DNA of 64,000 bases. It comes from Nelumbo lutea (Eukaryota; Streptophyta; Magnoliopsida; Proteales; Nelumbonaceae). The translations under genes were made by a program, and so were the position numbers. The notes below the pieces were generated by a model. That model made no database searches. It saw only the letters and a program-made list of their open reading frames with translations, and had not been told where the DNA came from. Each line of letters starts with the position of its first letter. The first letter of the stretch is position 1. Below are positions 1 to 10,704 of this stretch, in pieces. The DNA is taken from the NCBI GenBank assembly GCA_022828595.1, contig JAKGHH010000005.1, positions 27,292,193 through 27,356,192 of the forward strand, given 5' to 3'.

Positions 1-185
1 ATGAATTGGCTATTTTCAAAAGTAATTAATGATTAATGAAAAATTAATGACTAATAAACAATTAATAATGAGTCTAGGTTTTAATTAATTATTATTAATT
101 ATTCATTGGAAAATATAATAATTAATTAGCATAAAGTATTAAATAAAAACATTAATGTTTAATATAATTAACTAAATAACAATAT
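1..185. other. AT-rich flank without a gene
   Basis: Very AT-rich sequence dominated by short TTAATTAA-like stretches. I see no open frame, RNA gene or recognisable element in it. Confidence 0.5.
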
Positions 186-372
186 TAATTTGGTTTTCAG
201 TTCGCTCGATTGAAAATTCCAATCAAATCGAACCGAAATCGAAACCAATTTTTTTAAAAAATAAAAACTAAATCGAACCAAACCGATAGTCGAATTAATT
301 GAACTGAATTAGCTTATTTGGTTTAGTACAATTTGGTTTTTGGTTTATCAACCAAGTTTGAACACCCCTAAT
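186..372. repeat. GGTTT/AAACC inverted-repeat sequence, likely DNA-transposon debris
   Basis: The left half is rich in AATCGAACC and AAACC words. The right half is rich in TTTGGTTT words and ends in GAACACCCCTAA. Together they form a loose inverted repeat. Subterminal GGTT-type repeats next to a CACCCCTA-like end are common in non-autonomous hAT-type plant transposons, but I see no clean terminal inverted repeat or target-site duplication. The assignment is inference. Confidence 0.3.
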
Positions 373-589
373 GAGTATAGGTGGGTTAGTTTCAGGTTAA
401 AATTGCCAGCCCTAGATATTGGTTTTTCATATGTCAATAGAATCATGTTAAATTAGCTTTTCATAAGCAAAATTGAAAGGGAGTGAGCTTAGAGTTAAGG
501 GAAAGAGAGTGCTTGAGTTTTGGAACTTAAGACTTTTCCTGGTGTTTAACAATAGGCCTTTCTAAAAGGCTAAAGTTATGGAAATGAGA
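373..589. other. Anonymous stretch upstream of the LINE fragment
   Basis: No coding frame or repeat family is recognisable. It may be the 5' untranslated part of the LINE that begins to show protein similarity near 590-640, but this rests on position only. Confidence 0.3.
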
Positions 590-975
590 GGGGAGGATAA
601 CACATGGGCAACAATGAAGATTTTAACGTGAAGCTCTAATGGAAAAGCTAGCCTCTAAGCGAAGGTTTTATCTTATAAGCCTCTAAATGTCACTAGAGTG
701 ATGGACCAAATCAAAAATATGTGGTTGTGGATAAAGGGTAATATGAAGATCGAAAGATCGAGCAATGACCTACTTTGGATATCTTTTTCGAGGGAGAAGG
801 ACATAGGAATGTTATAAGGGAGGAGCCCTAGACGATTAAAGATTAGCCCCTTCTTCTCAAAGCACATACTGACGAGGCACTGATTTTGGAGGTTCAAATG
901 AACACAATGGATATTTGGCTTAGAATACTAAATGTTCCAATAGCTTATATAGCCAAGGAGTCTGGTGTTCTACTA
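590..975 (+). pseudogene. LINE ORF1 fragment (DUF4283-like, RNA-binding gag-like protein)
   Basis: In plant L1-type LINEs, ORF1 encodes an RNA-binding protein with a DUF4283 domain. One plus-strand frame from about 665 to 870 reads like that domain: a W..I.... stretch, then LLWISFSREKDIGML, then a GRSP segment. After a frameshift near 860 it continues as LEVQMNTMDIWLRILNVP and ends at ESGVLL near 970. That is the usual order (F.F....D, G.W, W..I...P). There is at least one stop and one frameshift. At about 973 the sequence passes directly into minus-strand copia reverse transcriptase, so the 3' half is missing. ORF2 of a similar LINE appears at 5268-6247. The family call rests on motif order and is of moderate certainty. 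Confidence 0.5.
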
Positions 976-1330
976 GCTCGGGGACTGTTTTAGTCCATAT
1001 AGAGCTTTGTTCAACCGATAAACATTTCCTGTCTTCGTACCATAAAATCCTAGAGGCAACTACATGTAAACTTCTTCCTATAAGTCTCCATTGAGAAAGG
1101 CATTTTTAACATCCATCCGATACAACGGCCAAGAGTAACTAACTGCAAGAGATAATAGTACTCTGATAGTGATCATCTTTGCTACTGGTGCAAAAGTTTC
1201 TAAGTAGTCAATACTATATGTCTGAGTAAATCCTTTTGCAACTAATCGGGGCTTATACCTTTCAACAGAACCATCAACATTATGTTTCACAATGAATATC
1301 CATCTACATCCAACCGGTTTCTTTCCTTTA
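975..1330 (-). pseudogene. Copia-M reverse transcriptase, N-terminal half
   Basis: RT copies the element RNA into DNA. The minus-strand frame shows the copia RT entry region: [17 protein letters not shown], then [11 protein letters not shown], then the palm motif [12 protein letters not shown], followed after a stop by EEVYM and, past another stop, LYGLKQSPRA. At least one of these stops sits where a Gln codon is expected (CAG to TAG). The YVDD catalytic box would lie further on and is lost to truncation at about 973. The family is certain; the activity is certainly gone. Confidence 0.85.
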
Positions 1331-1849
1331 GGTTGATCAACTATCTCCCCAGTATTGCTTCTGATGAGGGCATCTATTTTTGCTTTTATTACATCTTTCC
1401 ATTATAGTACTTCCAATGCTTTCTGTATTGTTTTGGGAATGGGAATATCAGCAATGGATGCGAGAAAAGACTTGTAGGAGGGAGACAAATGATCATAGGA
1501 TAGGAACTGAGAAATGCAATGAGCTATGGTGCAACAGCGTTTGCCTTTACGGACTGCTATGGGGAGATCAAGGTCACTGAATGAAGGCTAAGGCTTCATG
1601 GTTGAATGTCTCTCATCTGTAGTATCTGTGGTACCTAGATCTAGATCTGTAGAAGGAACTGTGGCTACTGTGGTACCGGGATCTTGATCTGTAGTGGGGA
1701 CTGGGACTAGCCTGCATTGTAGATGTCCAAAATTAACCTATCTCCATTGTCTGTGATAGACTCTCACATCCTTGCACCTTTGACATCCTTCCCCATTACA
1801 TCCTTCTTCACTTAATGGGATTAGAAAAGAACTTTTGATGAGCTACTCC

Positions 1850-2749
1850 CGGCTTCACTATTCTCTCCCTGAAGAGAAACCCTTGGGTAATAGGGTTTAT
1901 CCCCAAAGAAGGTGATATCCATTGAGACAAATCTTTTTCCAGAAGTCAGTTCATAACAGCAATATCCCATTTGAGTTTGGGCATAACCAAGGAAAATACA
2001 TTTAGAGGCCTTGGGATCAAATTTGGAATGATGAGGGCCTAGGATTTGAATGAAACAAATGCACCCAAAGGTTTTGAAGGGAATGGTAATTAATTATTTA
2101 TCAGGGTATAAAAGGGTAAATGGAGTTTTTGTGTCAAGAACCCGTAAGGGAATTCGACTGATGAGATAAACAGTTGTAAGAACAACATCCCCCTAGAAAC
2201 GTATAGGCACATTTGAGGTAAACATAATGCATCTAGCTACCTCTAATATGTGTCTATTCTTTTTTTCTGCAACCTCATTCTGTTGTGGTGTATGAGGGTA
2301 GGTACTCTGATAGATAATCCCATGATCAAGCATGTAGGAGGCTAATGGGTTTGCAAAATATTCTTTTGCATTATCTGATATAAAAATTTTAATTTTCACC
2401 CCATATTGCATTAAAATCATTTAATGAAAGATCTGAATTAATGTTGGAACCTCATCTCGAGAACGCATAAGGTAAACCCAAGAAAATCGAGTGTAATCAT
2501 CAACAAATAATAATAAATATATGTACCCCCTATGGCAGCGGTATGATAGGGTCCTTAAACATTAGTATGCACAATTTCAAAAAGAATATTGCTTCTGTTA
2601 TTACTTAATGAATTGGTAGTCCTACAATGTCTTGCAAACTCACAACTTTCACATTTCAAACTAGTCATTTGGACATATTCAAATATACTTGGAAACAAAC
2701 TTTTCAAAACCTGAAAGGATAAATGGCCCAATCTATTATGCCAAAGCAT
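1850..2749 (-). pseudogene. Copia-M integrase (zinc-binding, core and C-terminal parts)
   Basis: Integrase inserts the cDNA into the genome. The N-terminal zinc-binding module is clear at 2555-2749: LWHNRLGHLS followed by CESCEFARHC, the H-H-C-C pattern. The core continues at 2193-2420 with ISDNAKEY (second catalytic Asp) and a degraded glutamate helix, QQNEVAEKKNRHILE. From about 2190 to 1850 come typical C-terminal copia residues ([20 protein letters not shown], then SMDITFFGD). Several stops and at least one frameshift interrupt it. It follows the protease and precedes RT, as in all Ty1/copia elements. Confidence 0.8.
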
Positions 2750-2923
2750 CCCCTAATCAACAAACTGAGAAACAAAGGATTTCTTAGTTTCACTATCTTC
2801 TGATGAGCAATTCCTCTAAGTAGGTAGATTTCATTTGTCTCACGGTCAGTCCCAATCATCTTCATTGTTTCCAGATCCTGAAAAACACATCAATCAGGAG
2901 AAAAAGGTTATTGAACAATTCTG

Positions 2924-3150
2924 TCATTTTGTAATACTACTAACTGAGAGCAAGTTAGTATTAAGTTTGGGAACATGCAGGACAGAGGATAGGGAAATTG
3001 CATCAGACAATTTGATGTCTCCTTTGCCAGAAATAGGAACAAGATATCCATCAGCAATGGACACTTTGTCTTTACTAAAAGATAAATGATAGGTAGAGAA
3101 TAGTGAAGGCAAGCTAGTCATATGATCAGATGCTCCTGAATCTATTATCC
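2924..3150 (-). pseudogene. Copia-M aspartic protease
   Basis: The protease cuts the Gag-Pol polyprotein. The minus strand reads W-I-I-D-S-G-A-S-D-H-M-T, the intact active-site loop of copia proteases, followed by a VSIADG segment and LSSVLHVPKLNTNLLSVS, the usual link to the integrase zinc module. The active Asp is present, but the surrounding polyprotein is broken on both sides. Confidence 0.8.
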
Positions 3151-3298
3151 AATAATGTTTTATATTACTTGGAGCTGAAGCATGATAAACTGAGGCCCAA
3201 TTACCTGATTGAGCAAAAGATGAGATTGAAGGAGCTAACGATGGCTGAGGAGATGATACTGAATTATTGACTTCACTTTCTAATTGTGTCAGAGCAGC

Positions 3299-4241
3299 TC
3301 AAACTGCAGCTAGGGTATCAAGAGTGGTACCTCTTGAAGCCATTGAGGCTGCACTATCAGTGTTGATAGTCATATTGGCATTATCCGTTTTGTTTTTGAG
3401 TTTTGCTAGAACTAGATGTGGATGCAACTTCCAACAGGTGTCTTTGGTGTGTTTAATTTTCTTGCAATGTTCACAAACTAGGTCCTTTTTAGCCTCTTTC
3501 TTTATATTCCTTTCCTTATCTCCCCCTAACTTGGGTTTAACTACTGCTAGGGCAGATTCGAAAGGTTGTTGCTGTAACATGACCTTTCACCTAGTCTCTT
3601 CACTATGCACTAGGGAATAGGCTTAAGATGGAGTCACACTTTCTCTTGTCAATAGTTGTTGTCTTACAATATCATTTTTAGAATTTAGACCAGCCAAAAA
3701 CTCAAATACTCTATTAGTTTCAATCTGTTTTCTATAAGTCTATGCATCCTTCTAACTGTCCCATTCAATTGTCTCAAGGTAGTCAATCTCATGCCACAAG
3801 GATTTTAGGGTTGAGAAATAAACAGAGACTTGTTTTCTCCCCTTGTCTGAGATTTTTTACTTCACATTTCAGTTTATAAGCCCTATCAACACTAAGGGGC
3901 TAAGAGTAGGTTTCTTTCACTACATCTCAAATTTCTTTAGTTGTTTGTGCCTATAAGTAATTTTGGCTAATGTGTGGCTGTATAGAGTTGCACAACCATG
4001 TCATCACCAAATAATTTTCCTGAATCCACTTAGTATAAGTGGGATCCTTCTTGGTTGGTTCCTTCACATCGCCCAACAAATAATTTAGCTTTCCTCTTCC
4101 TCCAATGGCCATCATGGCTGATTGGGCCCACTCTAAGTAGTTTGAACCATCAAACTTTACAGTAGTAATCTGAAAGTTGTTTTCAACCATGCTGCTTGAA
4201 CCAGCCCTAAAAACACCCACCCCTTGGCTTTCAAATTGCAT
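3299..4241 (-). pseudogene. Copia-M gag (nucleocapsid-like protein)
   Basis: Gag forms the particle that packages element RNA. The start is placed at the ATG at 4241, after a leader of about 640 bases. The first 95 codons show the copia gag opening: VKFDGSNYLEWAQSAMMAI, then WIQENYLVMTWLCNSIQPHI. The reading is broken between about 3950 and 3580, then resumes and includes the zinc knuckle CEHCKKIKHTKDTCWKLHP. The knuckle has C-x2-C and the final C, but the expected His before it is not in a clean CCHC spacing. The overlapping plus-strand open frame at 3267-3620 is an antisense shadow. Confidence 0.75.
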
Positions 4242-4879
4242 TAGAATGCTTCCTAATTACTGTACCATTCGGCCTACTGGGTCTGTAGCAGATAACAGGA
4301 GGGTTTTGATTCAGAAACCCTAATTTTGTGATAGTTGGCCTATTGAGACTGAACCATATCAGTCCTATTAAAAGGAACTACTAGATCTTCCAAAGAACAA
4401 AGAAAAATAAAGGGAGAGGAGTCAAATCTAATTACCTCCCTGAAGCAATAACAACCCTAAAACTTGAAGGTTTTTTCTTAAACCCTAAAAAATGCAGAAA
4501 GGAAGGGTTTTTTTCTTAACTATACCTTTTATATCAAGAGACCCTTGCTGCCGATTTCTGGTAAGGCTTGAAAACTTACCGAAAAATTATGAGAAACTCT
4601 GATCTTGATAATCAGCTTCAGTCTTGAATAGCGGAAACGATCTTGAACCAGAATTCTTCTGAAACTTTGATCACCACCTTTAGTCTTGATCAAGAACTGG
4701 GTTGATCCTCTTCTCTTCCTCTGATTCTTCCTGGTTATCAAAGATCTGATCCAATATTTGGACTACTGCTGTAGATAACCTCCAAGAATCAGCCGAAGGG
4801 AGCTTTCTCTATTCTTCCAGCTCTAGGTGGTTCTCATGTGGTCGGCTGGATCAAACTCACCTGAGAAGCCCTAAATTTG

Positions 4880-4891
4880 AATCTGATACCA
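4880..4891 (-). other. Copia-M primer binding site
   Basis: The minus strand reads TGGTATCAGAT directly inside the LTR. It matches the first ten bases of the plant initiator-Met tRNA primer site (TGGTATCAGAGC) used by most Ty1/copia elements. Confidence 0.75.
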
Positions 4892-4892
4892 A

Positions 4893-5267
4893 GTAGTCGT
4901 ACAAGACTACAGAGACTCTTTAGGTTTTGAACAAAAAATAAAAGAGAAGGAGAAAAGGAGAAGAAGAGAAGAGAGATAGAGAAGAAGCACTCATGGGAGA
5001 AGCTTTGAAAGAAGAGAATGGTTGGAGTGCTTAAAACAGCCGCCCCACTCCTTAATTTTTATACATGGTTTCATAATTGTAAAAGAAGTTTAATACTTAC
5101 ATGGCAATAAAAATATAAGATTAAAATAAAACTAATCCTAGATAAGATATAATAACTAATCCTAGATAATATAGAATAACTAGTCCTAGATAAGATATAA
5201 TAAAACTTATCCTACTAGGAAAGTTGATCCTAATCAATTAAATCTAAATACATCTCAGGGTGTCACA
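4893..5267 (-). repeat. Copia-M 5' LTR
   Basis: About 375 bp. It starts TGTGACACCC at 5267 (minus strand) and ends just before the primer site near 4893. The inner end is not a clean CA, so this border may be off by a few bases. It contains the element's TATA box. No second copy is present in the window. Confidence 0.7.
5054..5063 (-). promoter_or_regulatory. TATA box in Copia-M LTR
   Basis: The minus strand reads TATAAAAATT, about 205 bases from the LTR start and 160 bases before its end. This is where a copia promoter is expected. Confidence 0.5.
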
Positions 5268-6247
5268 CAAATACTCTCAACGTGGGGTCCACAGTTTCCT
5301 ATATGAAGAAATGTGGTTGATTCATGAAAAATGTAAGAAAGTTATAAAGGAGGCATGGATAGATAAATAACTAAATCAAGCCAACAACTCAATTACCAAG
5401 AAGTGTGCTAAACTATGTACAACCCTGAATAAATGGAACAAACATGATTCTAGGAATGTTTAGGAGGGGAATGAAAAAAACAAGAGGGCAACTAACTACA
5501 AAACAAGCAAAAACAAGTTCAAATTATAGCAATCAGAAGGTGCTGAATTTGGAAAAGAAGATGGATATGTGGCTTAAGTTAGAGGAAATTCTATAGGCCC
5601 AAATATTTAGGGTGAATTGGTTGAAGTACAGGGACATAAATACAAGATTTTTTCATAAGTAAATCAAAGAATATGATCCTAAAGCTTAAGGGTGAGAAAG
5701 GGGAATGGAAGGAAGGTCTGGTTCTAGAAGATTTTTGTCTCTTCCCTACCCCCAGATATTGATTTTGACTTTTTGACTTTACAAGGTCTTAAGCTAGTTA
5801 TTAATGAGGAGAAAAATGAAGAGTTGTAAAAATGTATCACTGAAGAAGAGATAAAGGAAGCCCTCTTCCAAATGGCTCCCAAGTAAGCCCCAGGTTCAAA
5901 TGGCTTCCCTAATTTCTTTTCCAAACTTTCTGGAATGTGATTAAGGAGGATTTGTGAAAGAGGAAATGAATTTCTTTAATACATGTAATCTCAATAAAAA
6001 CTTAAATTCTACCTTTATAGCCTCAATTCCAAAAATGCTTCCCATTTGAGACCTATTAGCTTGTGTCATACAACTTATAAAGTAATAGCAAAAATTTTAG
6101 CCAATGTGTTGAATGAAGTCAATTTAGAAAATAAAAGTGCTTTTATTCCAGGAAGGGTCATATCAGATAATATCCTCATAGCCCATGAAGGCATGCATTA
6201 CATGATTCACACTAAGGCAAGAAGTGGTTTCATAGTAGTTGATGTAG
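5268..6247 (+). pseudogene. LINE ORF2 fragment (linker and N-terminal reverse transcriptase)
   Basis: ORF2 of plant LINEs encodes endonuclease and reverse transcriptase. Here the endonuclease is missing. The sequence opens with EEMWLIHEKCKKVIKEAW. A further segment reads WLKYRDINTRFFHK, matching the WL..GD.NT.FFH linker found before the RT. The best frame is at 6046-6246: RPISLCHTTYKVIAKILAN, then NKSAFIPGRVISDNILIAHE and a VVDV end, which are RT motifs of L1-type LINEs. Several stops and shifts separate these blocks. It ends at about 6247, before the catalytic YxDD box, where unrelated sequence begins. It lies on the same strand as the ORF1 piece at 590-975. Confidence 0.8.
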
Positions 6248-6850
6248 CACTCACGTGGCTCCTGGAAGGTACCTGAGATGAAGAAGAAGAAGAATCCCGA
6301 GGGGTTTGCCCAGCGGGAATACTCCGGTGCTTAATTTAGTACTCTGTAGGAGAAACAAAGAGAAGACAAAGGCTAAGAGTGCAGATAGCGCATTCTCACT
6401 ATGTAGCGAGCTACTCTATGGGCCCGTTACTTGGTCGCACTAGGCTATAATGTTGAGTTGTCGCTCGTGGTGAGTCAGTGTCCATGTGTCACCGTTTCAT
6501 AGGTCGAGTCAAATCATCCTCCATCAATTGCCCCCCACTCCTTGAGGTAAGAGCATTGCCTTAGCACGAAGAGTTCATGAAGCGTGATGGACTGATTTAA
6601 CCGAAATTCAAACTTGATTGACTACTCACATTAAATGCATTCACAAGAATCAAGAGATTTTTTGACTTTCCTGACTTTTCGAATTCTGAAAATGTGCTGA
6701 AGTGGCTCTTAACTCCGAATGTCGTGCCGCTGCGATTACCTTAATCGTGGAAGAGGTGCCGCCAATCACCTTCAGTTTTCAGAAGGCGTGTGGTCAGTGC
6801 GCCTGTGAGCCGTTGGATCTGCTTTGATTTGGGCCATCAGTTTGAGGGAG
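6248..6850 (+). other. Upstream region of the Transposase_28 gene
   Basis: No coding frame is seen. The stretch leads from the LINE break to the TATA box at 6858 and probably holds the 5' non-coding part of the transposon. I looked for a repeat copy of it downstream of 8700, as an LTR would give, and saw none. Confidence 0.4.
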
Positions 6851-6857
6851 TGGAGAC

Positions 6858-6866
6858 TATAAATAG
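6858..6866 (+). promoter_or_regulatory. TATA box of the Transposase_28 gene
   Basis: TATAAATAG lies about 147 bases upstream of the ATG at 7005, in a GC-richer stretch than the surroundings. Position and sequence fit a core promoter for the gene that follows. Confidence 0.6.
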
Positions 6867-7779
6867 GAGGGCCTTTTGGGCCTCATTTTCTCTCACGCCA
6901 TCTTGCTATCTTCAGATTATGAGGTCACGCATTCATCTAGTCTACTCGAGTTCCTCAGTTTACTTCGTTTCATCTCTTCTGGTGAGTCCCAATCGCTGTC
7001 AACCATGTCTGGGTACCCATACCACACCTACCACCGGGGCGACAACCAGGATGACGATGCTTCCTCAAGCTCGGAGGGAGCTTGGGAGCAGGTCCCAGAG
7101 GCTCGAGAGGCCTCCAGTGATGTAGCATCTACCTCTCAGGGGAGGGAGCCTGACACCTTTGGCCCTTCCTCCTTGACGGTAGAGAGACTCAAGTCTCTGA
7201 TCCACTACTTTCGCCTCCCTGGGGACCTGGCCTATAGCCTCCCCACTGGCAACTTCCCTTAGGAGCATAGTCCCAATGACATAGTTATCTTCCAAGAACA
7301 GCTCGAGGCTGGCTTGTGTCTCCCCTTGCACCCCTAGATAGTGGAGGTGCTAAACCATTTTAACGTCACCATCGATTAGCTCCATCCCAACACCATTCGA
7401 AACATGGTTAGGACTATATCTTTGTATCATGAGTATTGTCTTCCCTTGAACCTTGATATTTTTGTCTCTATTCTTTGTATAAAAAATGTTGCTCCTGGGG
7501 TTCCACTGGAGAGGCACTTCTACTACCTCTACCCCTGCTGCAGCTATAAGCTCTTGTACGAGCTATCGAATAAGATTCCCGCCTGGAAGCGGGATTACTT
7601 TGTGGTCTATAACCCCGAGGGATGGCCCTTCCCAACTTCTTGGAGGGGTGCCATCTAGGACCCCGGGGCCGAGCTGGACCCCGAAACTCAAAAAATGATG
7701 CTGTCCTGGGCATCAGTAGGCTTCCTCTATTCGGACTACTTGGCCGAGGAGAAGCTCACGCAGGCCGGCCTGATCCCGG

Positions 7780-7879
7780 GTAGGTTGTCCTTTTAGGTTG
7801 CATGGTTTTTGTCACAACATTGTGTTCACATGTATATATATATTTCATTCTTACCGGACTAACACTAATTTCTTTTTAG
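7780..7879 (+). other. Intron 1 of the Transposase_28 gene
   Basis: GTAGGT donor, T-rich tract and TTTTTAG acceptor. Removing it keeps the frame (LIPG joined to AAIMSG). Inferred from consensus sites only. Confidence 0.55.
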
Positions 7880-8178
7880 CAGCCATCATGTCTGGTATCG
7901 ACTCGCACCGCCCTCCGCTTGAGACCCCGACACCTCCATCCGAGGGAACTAGTGGGGCTGGTCACGGGGGGACGAGCTCCCTCAGCAGGGGCGGCTCCCT
8001 GTAACCCCCTCCAGCCACGCCCTTACCCTCCATTCCCAGTGGGGAATTGGGAAGGGGTGAACGACTACCTCGTGGCTCACCAGAGGAGCCAGAAAGCAAT
8101 TAGTAATGATAAGGTCGCTCACTGGGGGAATATGGACCCGGGGACCTCGCCGCGTTCGCCTCTGCCCACTGCATGGTG

Positions 8179-8254
8179 GTAAGTGATTCCTTCCCTTTTT
8201 CTTCTCTCATTTTGCTTCCTTTCACTGTCCTCTGATCTTCTCTTCTGTTGGCAG
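8179..8254 (+). other. Intron 2 of the Transposase_28 gene
   Basis: A perfect GTAAGT donor, a long pyrimidine tract and a TTGGCAG acceptor. The next exon opens VNSTIHAMS. Confidence 0.6.
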
Positions 8255-8701
8255 GTGAATTCCACCATCCATGCCATGTCTCTCCAGACGCACATCCACC
8301 GCGGCGACGCCCACGACCAGTGGGCTAATAATAAGAAGCTCCAGGGCGAGCTCCATCATACTCGTAAGGGGAGTGAGTCTCAAGAGCTGCTCGTCCGGCA
8401 ACAGGTGCAGGAACTGGAGTCCACTCTTCTGGATCGGACTCGAAACTTTGACCAGATGGTGGAGGCTGAACGAGAGAAAGCAGTCTGTGATTTCGAAGAC
8501 TCCCAGAAATACCACGACCTCTATGGCTCGAGTTTGTACTGCTTTGGGTTTAAACTCTACCGGTGGTTGGTTCGGAAAAAGTTCTCCAGGCTCAACCTCG
8601 ATGGCATCACTATGAAGGGCCTGTCTCCTGAGACGACGAATAAAGCGGAGGAAGAGGAGCCTAACTCCCTAGAGGATGAGGACGAGGAGGCGGATCCCTG
8701 A

Positions 8702-9163
8702 GGCGGTGTTTCTCTAGACTTTTGGTGGCTTCCAGGTGCCAAAGACCCAGTCTTTCAAAGGTCTTTGGTTGGGTGATTGTGCCCTGTGATAGTCAAAACT
8801 TTTCTGAGATGTTTAGCTCGGTTATTGCACTGTCATCATTTCTCTTTTTTTTTGAAGTGGTGTGCACTCTTTATCTTTGCTAAGGCAATCTCAACACCGA
8901 AGCTATTAGAGCTACGTAACCACAGTAGGACTGCTTGGCTGTCGCGGTCTTGTACTACATTCCGATACTTAGTAGGGGTATCCTTATGTACACCGAGGCG
9001 AGTGACATAGTAGGGTACATGCCCGACCTGTCTATACTCGGGTTAAGTTGACATCAATTGTCATTAACGGGTTCAACTTGTTGCCTGTCTGGGCGGGCTA
9101 TTCATTACAAGGTTTGCGCCCAAACCGCCTGCACCTTGGGCGTTGCAAGTACTTAGTTCATTC
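8702..9163 (+). other. 3' non-coding region of the transposon-type gene
   Basis: No coding frame is convincing. A T9 run lies near 8850. The GC-richer composition continues that of the gene upstream, so this is probably part of the same element. Confidence 0.4.
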
Positions 9164-9359
9164 TGATGAGGCAACTAAGTCTTGTATGCTGCCGAGGTCT
9201 CGTCATTGGCTCGGCGTTCTAGCCCTAAGGCTGGAGGAGTGGCTCGTGGCCCACTCTCGGAGTCTACTCATGCCATAGAGGCAACTGGGTCTTGTTGTGC
9301 CAAGGTCACATTAGCCCAATATTCTGGCCCTTAGGCTTTGGGAGTGGCTCGTGGCCTAC
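9164..9359 (+). repeat. Two-copy direct repeat, period about 115 bp
   Basis: Two diverged copies start GAGGCAACTRRGTCTTGT (9164 and 9279) and end GGAGTGGCTCGTGGCC (about 9251 and 9355). They differ by many substitutions and small gaps, so the duplication is old. It lies in the 3' non-coding part of the Transposase_28 element. Confidence 0.6.
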
Positions 9360-9479
9360 TTGGTTCTTATAGATAGTATTGTCTTAAGTTGACAATATTC
9401 CATGCCCAAGGCACTTGTTTCCCTTCGAGGGTCTCGAGATCGTACGTTCCTTCCCTGAGTACTAAGTATTCTGACAATT

Positions 9480-10660
9480 GACATGGTCATTAAGTACTAA
9501 TGGAAAAAATAAAATGTCGAATTTCCCTCCACTATTCCTCAAATTTTCAAAACAAAACCCAACTAATGAAAATTTTGAACTCTTGTATCTCCACATCTGA
9601 TTGTTTCAGAGGTCTTGCATCCTCCTTTTTTCTTTCAATCAACTCATCTCTCAATTGTTATGTAAGAAGATAAAAAGCCAAGCCTCCTAAACCCTTTCAA
9701 CCTTCCTCTCTCAATCGTTACTTTCAACACATAAATCCTATTTTTTCTTTCTCTTTTGCTTCAGATTATTGTTCGGCTCTAGAGGGAAATGCATCCTACA
9801 GCTGGGTTTTAGAAGTGAGTTTTCCTTGTCATGGGTATAAAAGGAGCAAAACCTAAAGGGATTATTTGGTATGTTCCAGTTGATGGCATAACAGAAAGGA
9901 GAGGACAAACTTTCCTCTAGGCCCTCCACAGCAAGAACATACTGTGCATATCTAGAAACTCCCTAACCGCCATTGGGTCTTATTCAACATGACACCATTT
10001 CAACCAAACACTTTTGATTTACAGTCACAAATCAAGTAAAAAAACAGGTTTGCCTTTTTTTTTTTGGATGTGCACTGATTTACACCATGAATTTTCCGGA
10101 TGACCGGTTCTTATGGGTTACACCCAAGTGAATCCCAAAGCCCTCCCAACTGTCCATAAGATCAATTTCATGGAAATGGTCACTGAAAACGTGACCATGG
10201 TTGCAAAGTTGGAGGGAAATACTTAGGACCCATTTATAAGCATATGCATTTCAAATCATATGATTGGGTTGTGAGTCTGCAAAACAAAAGAAATAGAAAA
10301 AGGGAGTACAGAGATGGATAAGGAGAGACCTTCAGTAAAGATGGCATTCAGCTAATATTCCTCATCTGTCACGATAAAAATCTGGCAAAAGTTGTTGGAA
10401 TTCTTATGGTCCATCAAGCCTCATAAAGTAACTCTCTTCTCTAGATTGAAGAACCAAGAGAAACCCCTATTGTATATGCCCTTCTTGGATGAACTTGTCT
10501 AAAGTCCAAACTAAAGGACGTTGGGAGATAGAGTCCTACACTAGAGTTCCTTTCAAGTCGGATACTTGGGGTATTCGGTGAATACTCCACTGCAGTAGTT
10601 CTTTCCAAGTCACAAATTTAAGGGAAAGCTCATCTTTAAGAGTAATTTAGGGTCCCCTCA
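9480..10660. other. Anonymous stretch without a recognised gene
   Basis: It holds AT-rich to average DNA with a T-run at about 10050-10066. No frame shows a family I know. The minus-strand open frame at 9738-9929 has no recognisable motif. Some minus-strand spots look like splice acceptors (for example TTTTGTTTTGCAG near 10280), but I could not build a gene. Confidence 0.4.
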
Positions 10661-10704
10661 ATAAGGCGACAGTAACCTTTTTCTAGAGTAATTAAGTGGG
10701 GTTG

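Larger units (their letters stand above)
973..5267 (-). mobile_element. Copia-M: truncated Ty1/copia retrotransposon, minus strand
   Basis: Read right to left this is a standard Ty1/copia order: 5' LTR (about 4893-5267), tRNA-Met type primer site, leader (4242-4879), gag, protease, integrase, then the first half of reverse transcriptase. It stops abruptly at about 973, inside the RT motif LYGLKQSPRA. The rest of RT, RNase H, polypurine tract and 3' LTR are absent. All frames carry stops or shifts. The right border is sharp: the LTR starts TGTGACACCC on the minus strand and LINE ORF2 begins at once. With one LTR missing, no target-site duplication can be tested. It lies between two LINE parts, which suggests insertion into a LINE followed by a deletion. 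Confidence 0.85.
7005..8701 (+). pseudogene. Transposase_28-type (putative plant transposon) protein, three exons
   Basis: The start is the ATG at 7005 (MSGYPYHTYHRG). Exon 1 (7005-7779) carries the Pfam Transposase_28-like block. It begins with an acidic Ser-rich head, then LTVERLKSLIHYFRLPGD, then a FQEQLEAGLCLPLHP stretch and a PNTIRNMV segment. Intron 1 is 7780-7879 (GT...AG, phase 1) and intron 2 is 8179-8254 (GTAAGT...GCAG). Exon 3 (8255-8701) starts VNSTIHAMSLQTHIHRGDAHD, goes through a charged, coiled-coil-like stretch and ends in an acidic tail. Exon 1 has several in-frame TAG codons and exon 2 has a stop at 8002 plus a shift, so it is a pseudogene. The molecular role of this family is poorly known; Pfam calls it gypsy-type, but no pol is nearby. 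Confidence 0.7.

Noticed and set aside
3267..3620. 117-codon plus-strand frame rich in Leu, Ser and Phe, possibly a membrane protein
   Set aside because: It is the exact antisense of Copia-M gag with its zinc knuckle. The sense strand gives a known protein.
6248..9480. LTR pair around the Transposase_28 gene
   Set aside because: I compared 6248-6850 with 8702-9480 and saw no shared sequence.
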